Origin: Meghimatium bilineatum
Lineage: Eukaryota; Mollusca; Gastropoda; Stylommatophora; Philomycidae
Assembly (NCBI GenBank): GCA_034231615.1
Contig: CM067309.1
Location: forward strand, 29,901,860 to 29,965,859
DNA length: 64,000 nucleotides
Reading direction: 5' to 3'
Under the pieces are notes generated by a model. That model was not told the origin of the DNA. It worked only from the letters and a program-made list of their open reading frames with translations, and did no database searches. The position numbers and the translations under genes are program-made. This document shows, piece after piece, positions 32,615-43,140 of this stretch (positions are counted from its first letter, which is position 1; each line of letters begins with the position of its first letter).

Positions 32615-32831
32615 AACTAACGCAACCAGCCATTCGTGCACACAACAGCAAAACATCCGGCTACAAGTCACGAGGAAGACCAAGAGCTAGATGGGTGGAG
32701 ACAATGAAAAACACTTTAAAGAGACACGGGATGACCATGTTCAATGCGACTTAAATGACCAAACATAGACGAGTCCTAATTCCCTCCACGACGCTTAACA
32801 ACACAAGTGACAATTAACAATAGATAGATAG
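32615..32831 (+). mobile_element. LINE 3' end with 13-bp target duplication
   Basis: It reads SGYKSRGRPRARWVETMKNT, then LKRHGMTMFNAT and a stop, and ends in (TAGA)n. AACACAGAGTTGG at 32602-32614 and 32832-32844 flanks it. It is the same general family as 22495-23635 and 34700-34980. Confidence 0.85.
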
Positions 32832-33149
32832 AACACAGAGTTGGTTGACAAATTATGTTGAACAATTATCGTTTTGTTGCCATGTACACTGATGAATACA
32901 TTTAGTAAATATAGAATTTTCCATCTTCGAACAACATGACTAATTAGTTTTTCTGGCAACAACAAATTTTGTTTCTAAATGAGTCGGTGATCTCGACGAC
33001 GTCTTAATGGTAACGAGAAGGTCTTGAAGTGAGGAATATAACTTGAAATGCTTGGTCTCAAGACACATATACTAGATTTCTTGCAGATCTTGAATACCGG
33101 AACACATTATGAGAGACGCATGCTCAGAACTAAGACCCATTCTTCAATT

Positions 33150-33990
33150 TCACATATTTTATTGGAAAACTAGATTTCATGAGCCTCAAACATTATCTTC
33201 AGAGAACTAGGTTTCATGAGCCTCAAACATTATCTTAAGAGAACTAGGTTTCATGAGCCTCAAACATTATCTTCAGAGAACTAGGTTTCATGAGCCTCAA
33301 ACATTATCTTCAGAAAAGTAGGTTTCACGAGCCTCAAAAAATGATAGTTGGAAAATTAGGTTTCAGTTGCGTCAAAACTTATCTCTGGAGAAGTAGATCT
33401 TATTAGCCTCAAAATTGATCTTTGGAGAACTTAGTCTCATGAGCTTCACAAAATGATCTTCGGAAAACAAGGCCTATTAAGTCTCACACATTCATATGAG
33501 TCTTAGGTCTCATGAGCCTCAAATATGATATGCTGAGAACTAGGTCTCATGAGCCTCAAATATGATATGCTGAGAACTAGGTCTCATGAGCCTCAAATAT
33601 GATATGCTGAGAACTAGGTCTCATGAGCCTCAAATATGATATGCTGAGAACTAGGTCTCATGAGCCGGAAAAATGATCTTACGGGAACTAGGTCTGATGA
33701 GGTCCAAAAATGCACTTCGAAGAACTAGGTCTAAATGAACCTCAAAAATAATCTTTGGAGAACTACGTCTCAAGGGCTTCAAAAAATGATCTTCGGAAAA
33801 CTAGGTCTATGAAATCTCACAGATTCATATGAATCTTAGGTCTCATGAGCCTCAAGTGCTTCAAAAAATGATCTTCTGAATACTAGGTCTCATGAGCCTC
33901 AAGTGCTTCAAAAATGATCTTCTGAATACTATGGTCTCATGAGCGTCGAAAATGATGTTAGGAGAACCATGTGTCAGAAGTCTCACACAT
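33150..33990. repeat. 36-37-bp minisatellite with graded divergence
   Basis: Units with GAACTAGGTCTCATGAGCCT, then CAAATATGATATGCTGA are nearly identical at 33505-33665. Units with TTTCATGAGCCTCAAACATT lie at 33175-33310. Elsewhere the units are diverged. Confidence 0.88.
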
Positions 33991-34063
33991 TCTTGTGATT
34001 CTTTGGTGACATGAGATTCACAGAAAACTTCAGAAAATATCTCTCACGAGTAATACAGTGCAA

Positions 34064-34379
34064 TCAGGAATAGCGTAATGAAGTTTTGCTAATCACTAAA
34101 GACATACATAATATCACAAACAAAACAACGTTTCAACCAAAAGGCCTTGTCAAGAAAAAAATTAAAACATACAACCGAAAACGGATAGTAAGGATATGTA
34201 AGTTCACATTATATTACACATGCCATTGTGAACGTCCATATCCTTACTGACCGTTTTCTGTATGTTTCAATTGTGTTTCTATTTTTGTCTTGATAATGTC
34301 TTTTGGTCGAAACGTCGATTTGTGTGTATTATTATGTGTATCTTTGGTGGTTAGCAAAACTTCATTACCTTATTCCTGG
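34064..34379. mobile_element. Large foldback element, arms of about 150 bp
   Basis: The left arm starts TCAGGAATAGCGTAATGAAG and the right arm ends TTCATTACCTTATTCCTGGA, its complement with few changes. The arms stay paired inward through GCTAATCACTAAAGA / TCTTTGGTGGTTAGC and AACGTTTCAACCAAAAGGCC / GTCTTTTGGTCGAAACGTCG, to GTAAGGATATG / CATATCCTTAC, around a short loop near 34215. It has no coding capacity. The GTCGAAACGTCG motif recurs in the foldback at 53035-53250. Confidence 0.82.
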
Positions 34380-34384
34380 ATTTA

Positions 34385-34700
34385 CCTGTTGGATTCCAGT
34401 TGTGCGCAGTAAGCAGATATTATTGATCTAATACAGTGAGATAATGATCACCTGACATCTAACATGTATAGATGACGTCATATATAGATGACGTCATACA
34501 TAAAACCACCATTAGGAAATTACACTAGGAATATAACCAAAACACGTTGGTAACACCCCCCTTTACCCCACCTGGTAAAGATTCTTCGCAAAAAAGGTCA
34601 TCAACTGTCTCATGAAATGAGGGAAATATACACGAAAGAAAATGCAAGAATGACTCTTTTATTACGATAACCCTTCCCTCAAGAACAGATCAAGTGATAT
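34385..34700. other. Unassigned stretch
   Basis: It contains a small tandem copy of ATAGATGACGTCATA and nothing else of note. Confidence 0.4.
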
Positions 34701-34980
34701 GGCTACATTATGAGAATGCATCACGAAAAGTTGCCCGTACAAAAATATAACCAAATGAGATCAGGGTACAAAGCCAGAGGAAGACCACGGAAAAGATGGA
34801 TAGAAAACGTCAGGGACATCCTGCACAGACACGGTCATAGCACGGCCGAGGCCACACATCTGGCGATAGAACGCAAGCTCGAGCTCCAATCACCCCTACG
34901 CTTAACGGCAAGAGTGGATCACAAACCACCTGGGGATAGACAATAGACCCTTCCCTCCCTCATCACTGATTATCTATCTA
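34700..34980 (+). mobile_element. LINE C-terminal fragment
   Basis: The frame 34710-34946 reads SGYKARGRPRKRWIENVRDI, then LHRHGHSTAEATHLAIERKL, as in GYKARGRPCKRWITEIKEA at 23470-23530. It ends near TATCTATCTA. Confidence 0.8.
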
Positions 34981-34984
34981 CGGT

Positions 34985-35600
34985 CCTGCCAGGATCACTA
35001 CATTTCCCGCTCCTCTCTGTGACATGTCAGCATGGTATTTGTGGTTACTTTAACCTTCTATGTAACGCTATAACCAACCGCACAGCAAACTTTCAGCAGC
35101 CAACTCTGACCACATTCATGGCACTATTTGTGCTCTTCAATTATGGATACACAGCACAGATGATATATTATATTACAAACGTACAGTCGACCATCTTCTC
35201 TCTTTACTCCCTTCTTCTGAATGATTCCCCCCTGATAATAAACAAAAAGGTGAAAGGAAAAAAAACTGTTCCTTAATCTATTTCAAACTGACTGCTTGAA
35301 CATATCCAATAAGTCACGTCTGTTGTTAAGTTGCCCGTCAAAATAATAAGACCTCAGCTCTATCCGGTATTTATTCAGGCGTTCCCAGCTGACTGACTAT
35401 CCAGGCTTTCTTTACAAGCCACATACTTGAAATGTGCGTATGTATATCATTGTCACATACAACATCACGCAGGCATATACGTTATAAGACATACTGACAT
35501 GTCGGGCCATTTAATCATTTATACAAAATGTAAGGTCATTTCCTGTTTCCTTTGTGAGGAATGCCCCTGTCATTTTTCAAATATATTTTCGTTGTTGTAC
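34985..35600. other. Unassigned stretch
   Basis: The plus-strand frame 35019-35276 (85 codons) has a hydrophobic middle but no recognisable domain. Confidence 0.4.
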
Positions 35601-35611
35601 TTGTAATGTTG

Positions 35612-36075
35612 AAACTCAGTCATCAATCAGTCAATCTTTCTATCTAACTCAATCACCAATCAGTCAATCTGTCTATGAAACTCAATTACCAATCTATCAA
35701 TCTGTTTATCAAACTCAATCATCAATCAGTCAATCTTTCTATCTAACTCAATCACCTATCAGTAAATATGTTTATTCAACTCAATCATCAATCAGTCAAT
35801 CCAACTGTTTATTCATCTTCATGGATTAAATACACCTCTCATTACTTCAATCTTGCACACAATCAATCATTTATTGCACCAATTTCACACAGTAAACCAT
35901 TAATTGCGCCAATCGCTCACTCAGTCAATCATTCATTGCATCAATCTTTCAATGCCAACTCTCTCATAGTCAATTATTCATTGCACTCTCTCACAGTCAA
36001 TTATAATTTAAAGAACAAATCGTTCTTTGCACAGTCAACCATTAATTGCACTAATCTCTCATACAATCAAACTTC
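35612..36075. repeat. CAATCAGTCAATC-type minisatellite, decaying 3'
   Basis: Units of about 36 bp (CTCAATCATCAATCAGTCAA, TCTTTCTATCTAA) are clear at 35612-35800. After that, looser CAATCATTCATTGCACCAAT words continue to about 36075. Confidence 0.8.
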
Positions 36076-36229
36076 ATATTTGCAGAAGACAGTGATCTTA
36101 TGGCTGGCGGCGAGAAAGAACTTACTTCTGAACATGAAAAAAAATATGAAAAAAATTGCAAGACATGATATAGAAATAAACATCGAGTAATACACAAAAA
36201 TGGCAAACAGAAATGAGAACACGACTCCT

Positions 36230-36955
36230 GTGATTCAAATCTGAGTGAATGGACGGAAACATAGAAGTGAATACCTTTAATTACTTAAGATCTTATATGA
36301 GCGGCGATAGAAGCATTAATACATGAACACATAATAAACGTGAAATAGTTTCAGTGTCCAGAATAAATACCATATATACATTCTTGTATAAGGCTGGAGA
36401 TGGATTTAGCGTCCTTGTCAAGGCTAACTGTGATTTGGAAAAGCAACATCAGTGGTGGGGTGAAAATCAAACTGTATAAATCGCTGGTGCTTTCTGTTGT
36501 GTTGTATGGTTGTGAGAGTTGGACACTCACTGCGGACATGAAGAGAAGATTAGAGGCTTTCGAGTACAAATGCTACAGACGAAATCTACGAATTTCCCAT
36601 AGGGAACATAAGACCAATGTGTACGTAAGAAATAAAGTAGAGATGTATGCAGGTGTTCAGGAGCCATTACTTTCAATAGTGAAACAACGAAAACTAGCAT
36701 GGTTCGGACATGTATGCAGGCACGATTCCTTGTCAAAAACAATACCGCAGGGAACTGTCGAGGGTGGAAGAAACAGAGGAGGAAAATAAAGGCATGGACA
36801 GACATCAAGTAATGGACAGGGCAAGATATTTCCAGACTCATCCGCATCGCTGAGGATATAATTCGCTGGAGGACTGTGTGCAGAAGCATCCAATGTTGTA
36901 CCCTTACGACCCTGAAGTGTAATGGGTTTATTGATTGATTGATTGATTCTTTTAT
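36230..36955 (+). mobile_element. RTE-like LINE, RT end to 3' terminus
   Basis: It starts with EVNTFNYLRSYMSGDRSINT, the end of the RT domain. In the frame 36400-36789 it continues VLSVVLYGCESWTLTADMKR, EAFEYKCYRRNLRISHREHK, KLAWFGHVCRHDSLSKTI. After a frameshift it reads WTGQDISRLIRIAED, IIRWRTVC. The 3' end is AATGGGTTTA(TTGA)n, the microsatellite tail typical of RTE elements. It is 5' truncated with at least three frame breaks. Confidence 0.87.
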
Positions 36956-37165
36956 ACTGGTGTGAGAGTTGGACAATTATAGCAGAAACGGCGAAAAGAA
37001 TAAAAGCTTTTTAAAACAGTTGTTGCAGATAAATATTGCTCATATACTGAACACAAAACCAACATACACGGGCTGGAAACTAAGACTGGTCGGACAGTCC
37101 CACTCGAGAAGGACTACAATAAGCAGGATGCTGAAAACAGAGGCAAACAGCCAAAAGGAGCACAA
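36955..37165 (+). mobile_element. Decayed LINE C-terminal scrap
   Basis: TGGTGTGAGAGTTGGACAAT, then TAGCAGAAACGGCGAAAAGA corresponds to a CESWTxxAETxKR motif. The following sequence is short and frame-broken (GAACACAAAACCAACATACA). Confidence 0.6.
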
Positions 37166-37379
37166 TTAATTAGGATGCCACGTACAAATCACAATGGGAA
37201 TATCTCTATGTCCAATAATAGTTATGGTGCCTACCCTGTGATGGATTTCAGGCAGGGACGGTGACGAGCCCTATACCCCGAAAGGGCCTAACTCCAATTA
37301 CTGGAGGTCCTTCTCAATTGCACCGAAGAGCCAGGAGGCAAGGGAATAGAGCTACTGGCAAACAAACCAACGACCAATA

Positions 37380-39390
37380 ATAATAATGCACTGGAATGCT
37401 GAGGGTGTCAACAGCAAAAACGATGGATACAGAAAAAAATAGGAGCTTGAAAATATTCTATATGAAGAACAATTTAATGTATGTTGTATTCTAGAAACAT
37501 ACCGCAGCAGCGACATAACCCTTAAAATCAGAGGCTACCAGTGCTACCAATCAGACTGAAAGGACAGACGAAAGGGTGGAATCCTGACACTTGTTAAAAA
37601 CAATATCACTACATGTCAGCTGGAAGTGTATATGGAGGGGGCAGAATACCAGATGCTCCACCTAAAGACAGACAGTACAGAATTCCATCTCCTGAACTAC
37701 TACTGCCCAAATGATAGACCATTCGCACTAGACACAATCCCAGAAAAAGAGACTGGTGTGTGGTGACTTCAACAGCCACTCTCAGAGCTGGGGCTACGAT
37801 CTTCAGCACAAGATGGACCACAGGTAATTTTCCGCAGACATGGAGGGAAGCAATAATGATACCACTCCTCAAATCAGGAAAAGATGACAACACAGTCTCC
37901 AATTACAGGCCCATCAGCCTCACAAGCTGTCTATGCAAAACAATGGAACTCATTATCAATCTTAGGATGCAGTGGTACCTTGAAAGTGAAAACCTTCTGG
38001 TATCGAAACAAGCAGGCTTCAGACAGCATTACTCTACTGATGATCAGGCAACATACCTTTCCCACGAGATTGAGGACACCTTCCAAGATAATATATTGGT
38101 ACTGGCAGTATGGATAGACCTCAGGAAAGCATTTGATAAGGTCTGGAAAGAAGGACTCTTAAAGAAATCGCGAAATCGCGGGGTTAGCTCAAGAATGTAC
38201 AAATAGATAAAAGCATACTTGTATAATAGAAGAGACATGGTTGAAATGGATGATCGCAAAAGCAATAAAGTCCTACTGTGTCATGGAGTCCCCAGGGAGG
38301 AGTTCTGTCACCCACAATTTTCTTGGTTTACATTGGTAACGACCTAGTTACCTGACAACCACATGGGATCAAAGTGGCAACATATACTGGTTCCCTGGTG
38401 ATCTGATGTACGGAAGAACATGCGACAGTGGCCATTAAAGAAATATAAATAGCTACTGATGCCTTAACCCTATTGGCATATAGATGGTGCGTCAGTATTA
38501 ACGCGCAGCACTACACTCTTTACCATCTCACCAAAACATAAAGCCGGTGTTATGAAGATCGATGGAGAACTTTTGAAAGAAGACAAACAACCCACATACC
38601 TCGAGTTACTTTTGATGATAAGTTGACGTGGAAGCAACACATAAACAAAGCAACAACAAAAGCCAGGAGGAAGTTAGCTATCCTGAGAAAACTAAGTAGA
38701 ACCAAATGGGGAGTCAGTGGGAATATACTCAGTAAAGTTTACCAGCAAGACATAAGACACCACCTGGAACATGGCTCAGCTGCGTGGTGTCCGGCATCAA
38801 ACACCACATCACATGATTTAGATATATTGCCGCCAGTGTGTTGCCGGGGCCGGAATGGGAGCAAAGAATAGTAACACTATTAACCTTCCACGCATGTCGT
38901 AAAAGGCGACTAAGGAGGTTATGGAATGGAGTTGGCTGTCCCATCCCATATAGGGGCAGTGACCCAAAGCCATGCTTAAATCGGATGTGTCAGGCCGAAA
39001 GGCACGGATATCACAGCAATGCTGTAAACCATGACACAACGCATTTCGTTCTCCGAACTTCATCCTGCTAATCTTCAGGAGTTTGAGAACGTACGCAGAA
39101 GAAGAAGAAGAAGAAGAAAAAGATATAGTGCAAAACCAGGTGCTTAGGATAATGATGTGAGCAATGAAATCAACACCCATAGTAGAGATGCAGAAAATTG
39201 AGAGAACGCAAACACTTGGCGAACGAAGAGATACAAAGTAGTTTTTTTGGAAAGTCTCGAAGATTACGCAATCAATACCTGACCGAGACTCTAAGTCTAC
39301 ATACACTTAGATGGCTGCAGGTACGGGAGGCGGAGAACTTATGGGAATGCCCCATGTGCTGTGAAGCTAGTTTCTAATCAAGAAACAAGT
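37380..39390 (+). mobile_element. Jockey-like LINE: endonuclease, RT and 3' end, split by a SINE-A
   Basis: The endonuclease part (37386-37790) reads HWNAEGVNSK, CCILETYRSSD, GGILTLVKNNI, NYYCPNDRPFALDTI and GDFNSHSQSWGYD. It passes almost directly into RT with only a short linker, so an internal deletion near 37795 is likely. The RT part reads WREAIMIPLLKSGKDD, NYRPISLTSCLCKTME, QAGFRQHYSTDDQ and WIDLRKAFDKVW. The YADD site has decayed to a TYTGSLVIW-like sequence near 38385. After LTWKQHINKA and HLEHGSAAWCP comes the SINE-A insertion, then VQNQVLRIMMRAMKSTPI. The 3' end (39240-39390) matches that of the RNase H LINE, although RNase H itself is missing. The element is dead. Confidence 0.87.
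38827..39120 (+). mobile_element. SINE-A copy, full length, with AGATATA duplication
   Basis: Head GTGTTGCCGGGGCCGGAATG, then GGCGACTAAGGAGGTTATGG, GGATGTGTCAGGCCGAAAGG, CATCCTGCTAATCTTCAGGA, then GAGAACGTACGCAGAAGAAG and an (AAG)n tail. AGATATA flanks it at 38820-38826 and 39121-39127, and the interrupted LINE reading resumes after it. The head has no clear A or B box. Confidence 0.9.
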
Positions 39391-39419
39391 GACACAAAGG
39401 TACTAATACAGGCATAAAC

Positions 39420-39650
39420 GTTTCAGTGTATGCCAAGTCATCCAATGATGAAAATATTCCAAAATCTAGCGATCTTGCGACTGAAAAGTAGCCGCTTTAT
39501 CCACCAAGATAAACGACTCCGACTTACAAACTCACAGGTCTACTTGAAGTCGACAGCCCATTAAGTTCTGTACTAGAACATACCCATTGGCTTTAAAGGC
39601 ACGGAATACCAATTTACATTCATAGGAAAATGAATATAAATATGTATATA
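39420..39650. other. Unassigned stretch
   Basis: I see no repeat or coding frame here. Confidence 0.4.
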
Positions 39651-39654
39651 TATA

Positions 39655-39965
39655 GCCTAGACAATTAGTTAGTTTGTTCCTTTCGTGCCGCAAGCGACAC
39701 ATTGGGCAGAGGTTTTGGTTCTCCATATGATGCGGTCCGCTGCCTGCAGCTTTAGTTCCTGGATGGTCTTACAGCCTATTAATTCCCTTTCTTTAAGAAT
39801 GGTGTTTTAAGGGTTGTTTTAGGCCTTCCTCTTTTTCTTTTACCCTTAGGTGACCACATAAGGGCTTGCTGGTTTATTCTGTTTACATCTAGTCGTAAAA
39901 CGTGACCAAGGTATTTCCATCTTCGTTTTCTTATGATGTTTGAAATATACTCTTGGTGTACGAAA
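39655..39965 (-). mobile_element. LINE C-terminal fragment
   Basis: The minus strand reads [40 protein letters not shown], then GRPKTTLKT. The 3' tail is AACAAACTAACTAATTG. Its reading is broken in the last third. Confidence 0.78.
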
Positions 39966-39969
39966 TATA

Positions 39970-40454
39970 CTCTTCTACCACAATGACGAAATTAAAAAAA
40001 TGCAGGATCCTGAATAGGATATGCTACCATTTGTTGTTGAGTTGATGATAATTTCTGCATGTTATACAGTTCTCTTTTCAATATTTCATTCCCCTCTCAA
40101 AGATGACCTCGCCTGGTTTCGACTGTGTTTTCTGATTAAAATGGTTGTATGTGAAGATAGGCAAGTGCCACTTGAGAATAATAATAGCGGCTTTCCTGCA
40201 GTTCTCGATAGCCGAGGTCGAAATTAACCACACCTGATCAGTTGATTTCCGCTAGCCACTTGACAACACACTGTACGATGTGGTCGACGTCAATTATCGC
40301 TGATGTTCAGGCTAGACTAACTATTTGATTGAAAGGGTTGTGGTTGGTGGAAGAAGACAGAGAACATAGAAAACACAATAATAGAGATACATGAATCACT
40401 TAATAACGAGAACAGACAGCAACAACATGTCTAGAGGGTGCAAGTGAATCACGT
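39970..40454. other. Unassigned stretch left of the DNA transposon
   Basis: A plus-strand frame of 68 codons (40021-40227) has no recognisable domain. Confidence 0.4.
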
Positions 40455-40456
40455 TA

Positions 40457-40488
40457 TAGTCCGTTCAGATTCGTTTGCCGAGATGTTA
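40457..40488 (+). repeat. Left terminal inverted repeat
   Basis: 32 bp, starting TAGTCCGTTCAGATTCGTTT and ending GCCGAGATGTTA. It is preceded by the TA target copy at 40455-40456. Confidence 0.95.
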
Positions 40489-40754
40489 TGATTTATAATT
40501 CAAAAAGTTCTTGATGATTTCACATGAATTTTGGGATACGTTGTTAAAATGTCCATGTCGCGAGAACATATGTGTTACTTGATGTCTAGCTGTAACGGTT
40601 ATTTGAAAGCGGCGAATTCTTTTGATGTTTGCCCATGTAAATATTATTTCGACCATAAACAAAATATTTTACAGTAATCTAGTGCAATGATGACCCATAG
40701 GCGTGTCCACAAAATTTTACATGGTGGCAGGTGTAAAAAAATTTAAAATATATC

Positions 40755-40925
40755 TTTTGTTCGTAGAGTCAATTTGATATTGTTCCATGCTCTTGGTGTG
40801 AGTTTCACAAATGTTGTCGCTGCCTTTGAAATAAGTACATATATTTCTTCATGTAAGGAAATTTTGTCTGTAATAGTTGATCCAAGATATCTGAACTTCT
40901 GTATTGAATCAAGCGGGCTAATTTT
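40755..40925 (-). mobile_element. LINE RT fragment inside the DNA transposon
   Basis: The minus strand reads IQKFRYLGSTITDKISLHEE, then ISKAATTFVKLTPRAWNNIK, LTLR. This is the typical end-of-RT segment of a LINE (FKYLGS...KAA.TFA.L..R.W.N.KLT). It breaks off on both sides and lies in the 3' non-coding part of the transposon. Confidence 0.75.
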
Positions 40926-41064
40926 TATAAGTAATGGTTGATGGTTTGCTTATAACATTTTTTTGAATTGCTTGGGTGGTATTGAGCAATGAAATGTTTT
41001 ACAAATCAACTTGTAAATTTTGCAAATCAAACTTTTTTTAGTGTAGACTTAATCAGAGTAATGA

Positions 41065-42342
41065 TCATTCATAATCAGACGAGTCAAATAGGTCGATTAC
41101 TGTTTTCGGCTGAACAAACAACAAACCTTCCTTTTTCCAATATTCCTCTTCTTGGCGTAACACATGATCCTCACATTTCACCCAGTAGTCTTTATGTATA
41201 TTTGATAGAGCCTGATTTGTAAGTGTCTCAATATCACATAATTTGAAAGTTGTATTTGTAGATGCTACGTGTCGTTTAACTTTTGCCCAAATTAGCTCTA
41301 TAGGATTTAAGTGTGCATGATATGGACGTAGTCTCAAACATCTATGACCATGTTCTTCAATTAACTTGTCTATTTTAAATATCTTTGTTCGTTGTGTCTG
41401 TTTTACAAGGTTAAGCAATTCGGGTTTCAAGTACCTGTCGGTAACTGGTATGTGTTCTTTTATGAGCCACGTTTTGATAACATCTTTTGTACTTGATGAT
41501 GTTGGGATTCTATCTTCTACGTTCACTACGTTATGGTATGAAGCATTGTCCATTATCAGACAAGAAGGTCTATCTAATATTGGAAGAATACTTTTTTCGA
41601 TCCAGTCTTCGAATATGTGCCCATTCATTTCGGAGTGGTAGTCTCTATTGTCAATGGATTTTGAAATGAAAATTAGATGAGCATTCTGCAACAACCCATT
41701 ATGTCTGCTACCTGCATGTGCAACTATCAAACGTTGCCCTTTACTACTTGGTACTGATCTTTTAATACTTCCATCTGCTAACTGCCATTCCTTTTCATTT
41801 GTATGATGAGCGTTGATCCAAGTTTCATCTAAATACACAATATCATAACCATTCTCGCGCATTCCCTTCACTTCACGTAAATACTTGCTTCTAAGAGCTA
41901 CCAGATGTGGCTTTTCACAAATAATGTTTTTTCCACCAGCATACTTTCTAAAGGTGAAGCCTGCATTTCTTACAGTTTTCCATAATAAAGTTTTTGATAT
42001 TTCAATGTCGTTATTAGTTTTCAGCCAAATCTTCAACTTTCTAAGTGTCACTTCTTCGTTTTTATCAAACATTCTACATATTTCTCTTTTTACTAGGTCC
42101 TTATCGAAACTGTCTATCTTTTCTTTCCTTCCTTGCTTTCGTGAATTTGTTGGCAATAAATATCCGCTTGCTTCCACTATTCGATCAAATGAACGTTTAC
42201 ACAAACCTAAAATATGCATTGTTCTCTTCTCAGGATTTGATAAAGAACAATAAAGATGTCCTTTTTTACGCTCTCTGCAGAAGTATTGATAAATCTTTAT
42301 AGCAATGTTATGCTCAGTAAAATATTTCGCTTTCAGATTCAT
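41065..42342 (-). CDS. Transposase, DDE, IS630-Tc1-mariner superfamily with long D-E spacing
   Basis: This nuclear enzyme is expected to bind the terminal repeats and cut and paste the element into TA sites. The first ATG (42342) gives 425 residues; a GTG two codons upstream is in frame, but I prefer the ATG. Residues about 40-140 form the DNA-binding region, with helix-turn-helix-like stretches (LGLCKRSFDRIVEASGYL and KTLLWKTVRNAGFTFRKYA). The catalytic core has YLDETWINAHHT with Asp172, LIMDNASYH with Asp265, and HLNPIELIWAKVK with Glu349. The second Asp and the Glu are separated by 83 residues, against 34 in classical Tc1. The extra segment is rich in helix-forming residues and holds a KPELLNLVKQ motif. 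Long-spacing members such as Sailor (DD82E) have been described, and this looks closest to them from memory. All three catalytic residues are present and there is no stop or frameshift. Confidence 0.92.
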   Translation of the reverse strand: MNLKAKYFTEHNIAIKIYQYFCRERKKGHLYCSLSNPEKRTMHILGLCKRSFDRIVEASGYLLPTNSRKQGRKEKIDSFDKDLVKREICRMFDKNEEVTLRKLKIWLKTNNDIEISKTLLWKTVRNAGFTFRKYAGGKNIICEKPHLVALRSKYLREVKGMRENGYDIVYLDETWINAHHTNEKEWQLADGSIKRSVPSSKGQRLIVAHAGSRHNGLLQNAHLIFISKSIDNRDYHSEMNGHIFEDWIEKSILPILDRPSCLIMDNASYHNVVNVEDRIPTSSSTKDVIKTWLIKEHIPVTDRYLKPELLNLVKQTQRTKIFKIDKLIEEHGHRCLRLRPYHAHLNPIELIWAKVKRHVASTNTTFKLCDIETLTNQALSNIHKDYWVKCEDHVLRQEEEYWKKEGLLFVQPKTVIDLFDSSDYE

Positions 42343-42808
42343 TCTCACATAGACTTGCAGAAGGTAATATGCTTAGTACCTCCTACTTTCTGTAAATATT
42401 GAGACGTGCCTCTGACTTGTGACTTGAAATCGAGTCAATAGCCGTTTTTGATTTCACATAATTCTAAGTTCAGGAAAAATAATATTTGGTGCTAAACGGG
42501 AATTTCCATATGTAACATTGCTTTATACAAATGTACAGTGGAAACAACTACTTTTAGAACGGTGCACATTCTACCGTGAGGGTCATGCCTTTATATTTAA
42601 TAATCAGCTGTGAGATGTAAGCATCTACATAATCCAGCGATTGTTTATAATTTAGATTAACTTTTTTTTAATATAGGTTAAATAAGGTATCTTTGATACT
42701 GGATCACATTTCTTTGATAAAAAAATATTTCTATAGCGACATTATTATTCTAAACCTAACTTCAAATGATCAATCCAAATGAACAATAAGTTTTTGATAA
42801 AAATAATT

Positions 42809-42840
42809 TAACATCTCGGCAAACGAATCTGAACGGACTA
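42809..42840 (-). repeat. Right terminal inverted repeat
   Basis: Exact complement of the left repeat over 32 bp, ending GAATCTGAACGGACTA. It is followed by the TA target copy at 42841-42842. Confidence 0.95.
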
Positions 42841-43029
42841 TAGTCTCATATCGAGCAGAAGGATGTATAATTCGTGTCATTGTAAGTGAGTTTAACAAAC
42901 TACGGGAGCTAAAAGAAAATGATTGAAAAACCTGACAATTAAAGAGAGTTTCACGAGAAAAACTAGCTTGAAGCCAAAGACCAAAATTGCACTGTGCGAC
43001 ATAGGGAAAACAAAAAGTTTGCGTGAATT

Positions 43030-43140
43030 TTCAAACTCCTGAAGATTTTAGCAGGCTATAGTCTACAGCACGGAATGCGTTGCGCCTCGGTTTACAGCTT
43101 ATCTGCGATATATCCGCTTTTAGACCTGACACATCCGACT
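43030..43140 (-). mobile_element. SINE-A copy, first part
   Basis: TTTCAAACTCCTGAAGATTT, then CACGGAATGCGTTGCG, GGTTTACAGC, GCGATATATCCGC and GACACATCCGACTT follow minus-strand SINE-A order, then run straight into the minisatellite. The remainder of SINE-A reappears at 44165-44330. Confidence 0.8.

Larger units (their letters stand above)
40457..42840 (-). mobile_element. Complete IS630-Tc1-mariner superfamily DNA transposon, 2384 bp
   Basis: Both ends carry the same 32-bp terminal inverted repeat without mismatch, beginning TAGTCCGTTCAGATTCGTTT. Weaker pairing extends about 25 bp further in. A TA dinucleotide flanks each end (40455-40456 and 42841-42842), the target duplication of this superfamily. 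One transposase gene on the minus strand fills 41065-42342, leaving about 575 bp of non-coding DNA on its 3' side and about 465 bp on its 5' side. A LINE fragment lies in the 3' non-coding part. The perfect ends and open frame suggest recent activity, and possibly a source copy for non-autonomous relatives. Confidence 0.92.

Noticed and set aside
32535..32831. Twin-priming inversion of a single LINE
   Set aside because: The minus-strand and plus-strand parts looked like an inverted LINE, but AACACAGAGTTGG flanks only the plus-strand part, so it is a separate insertion.
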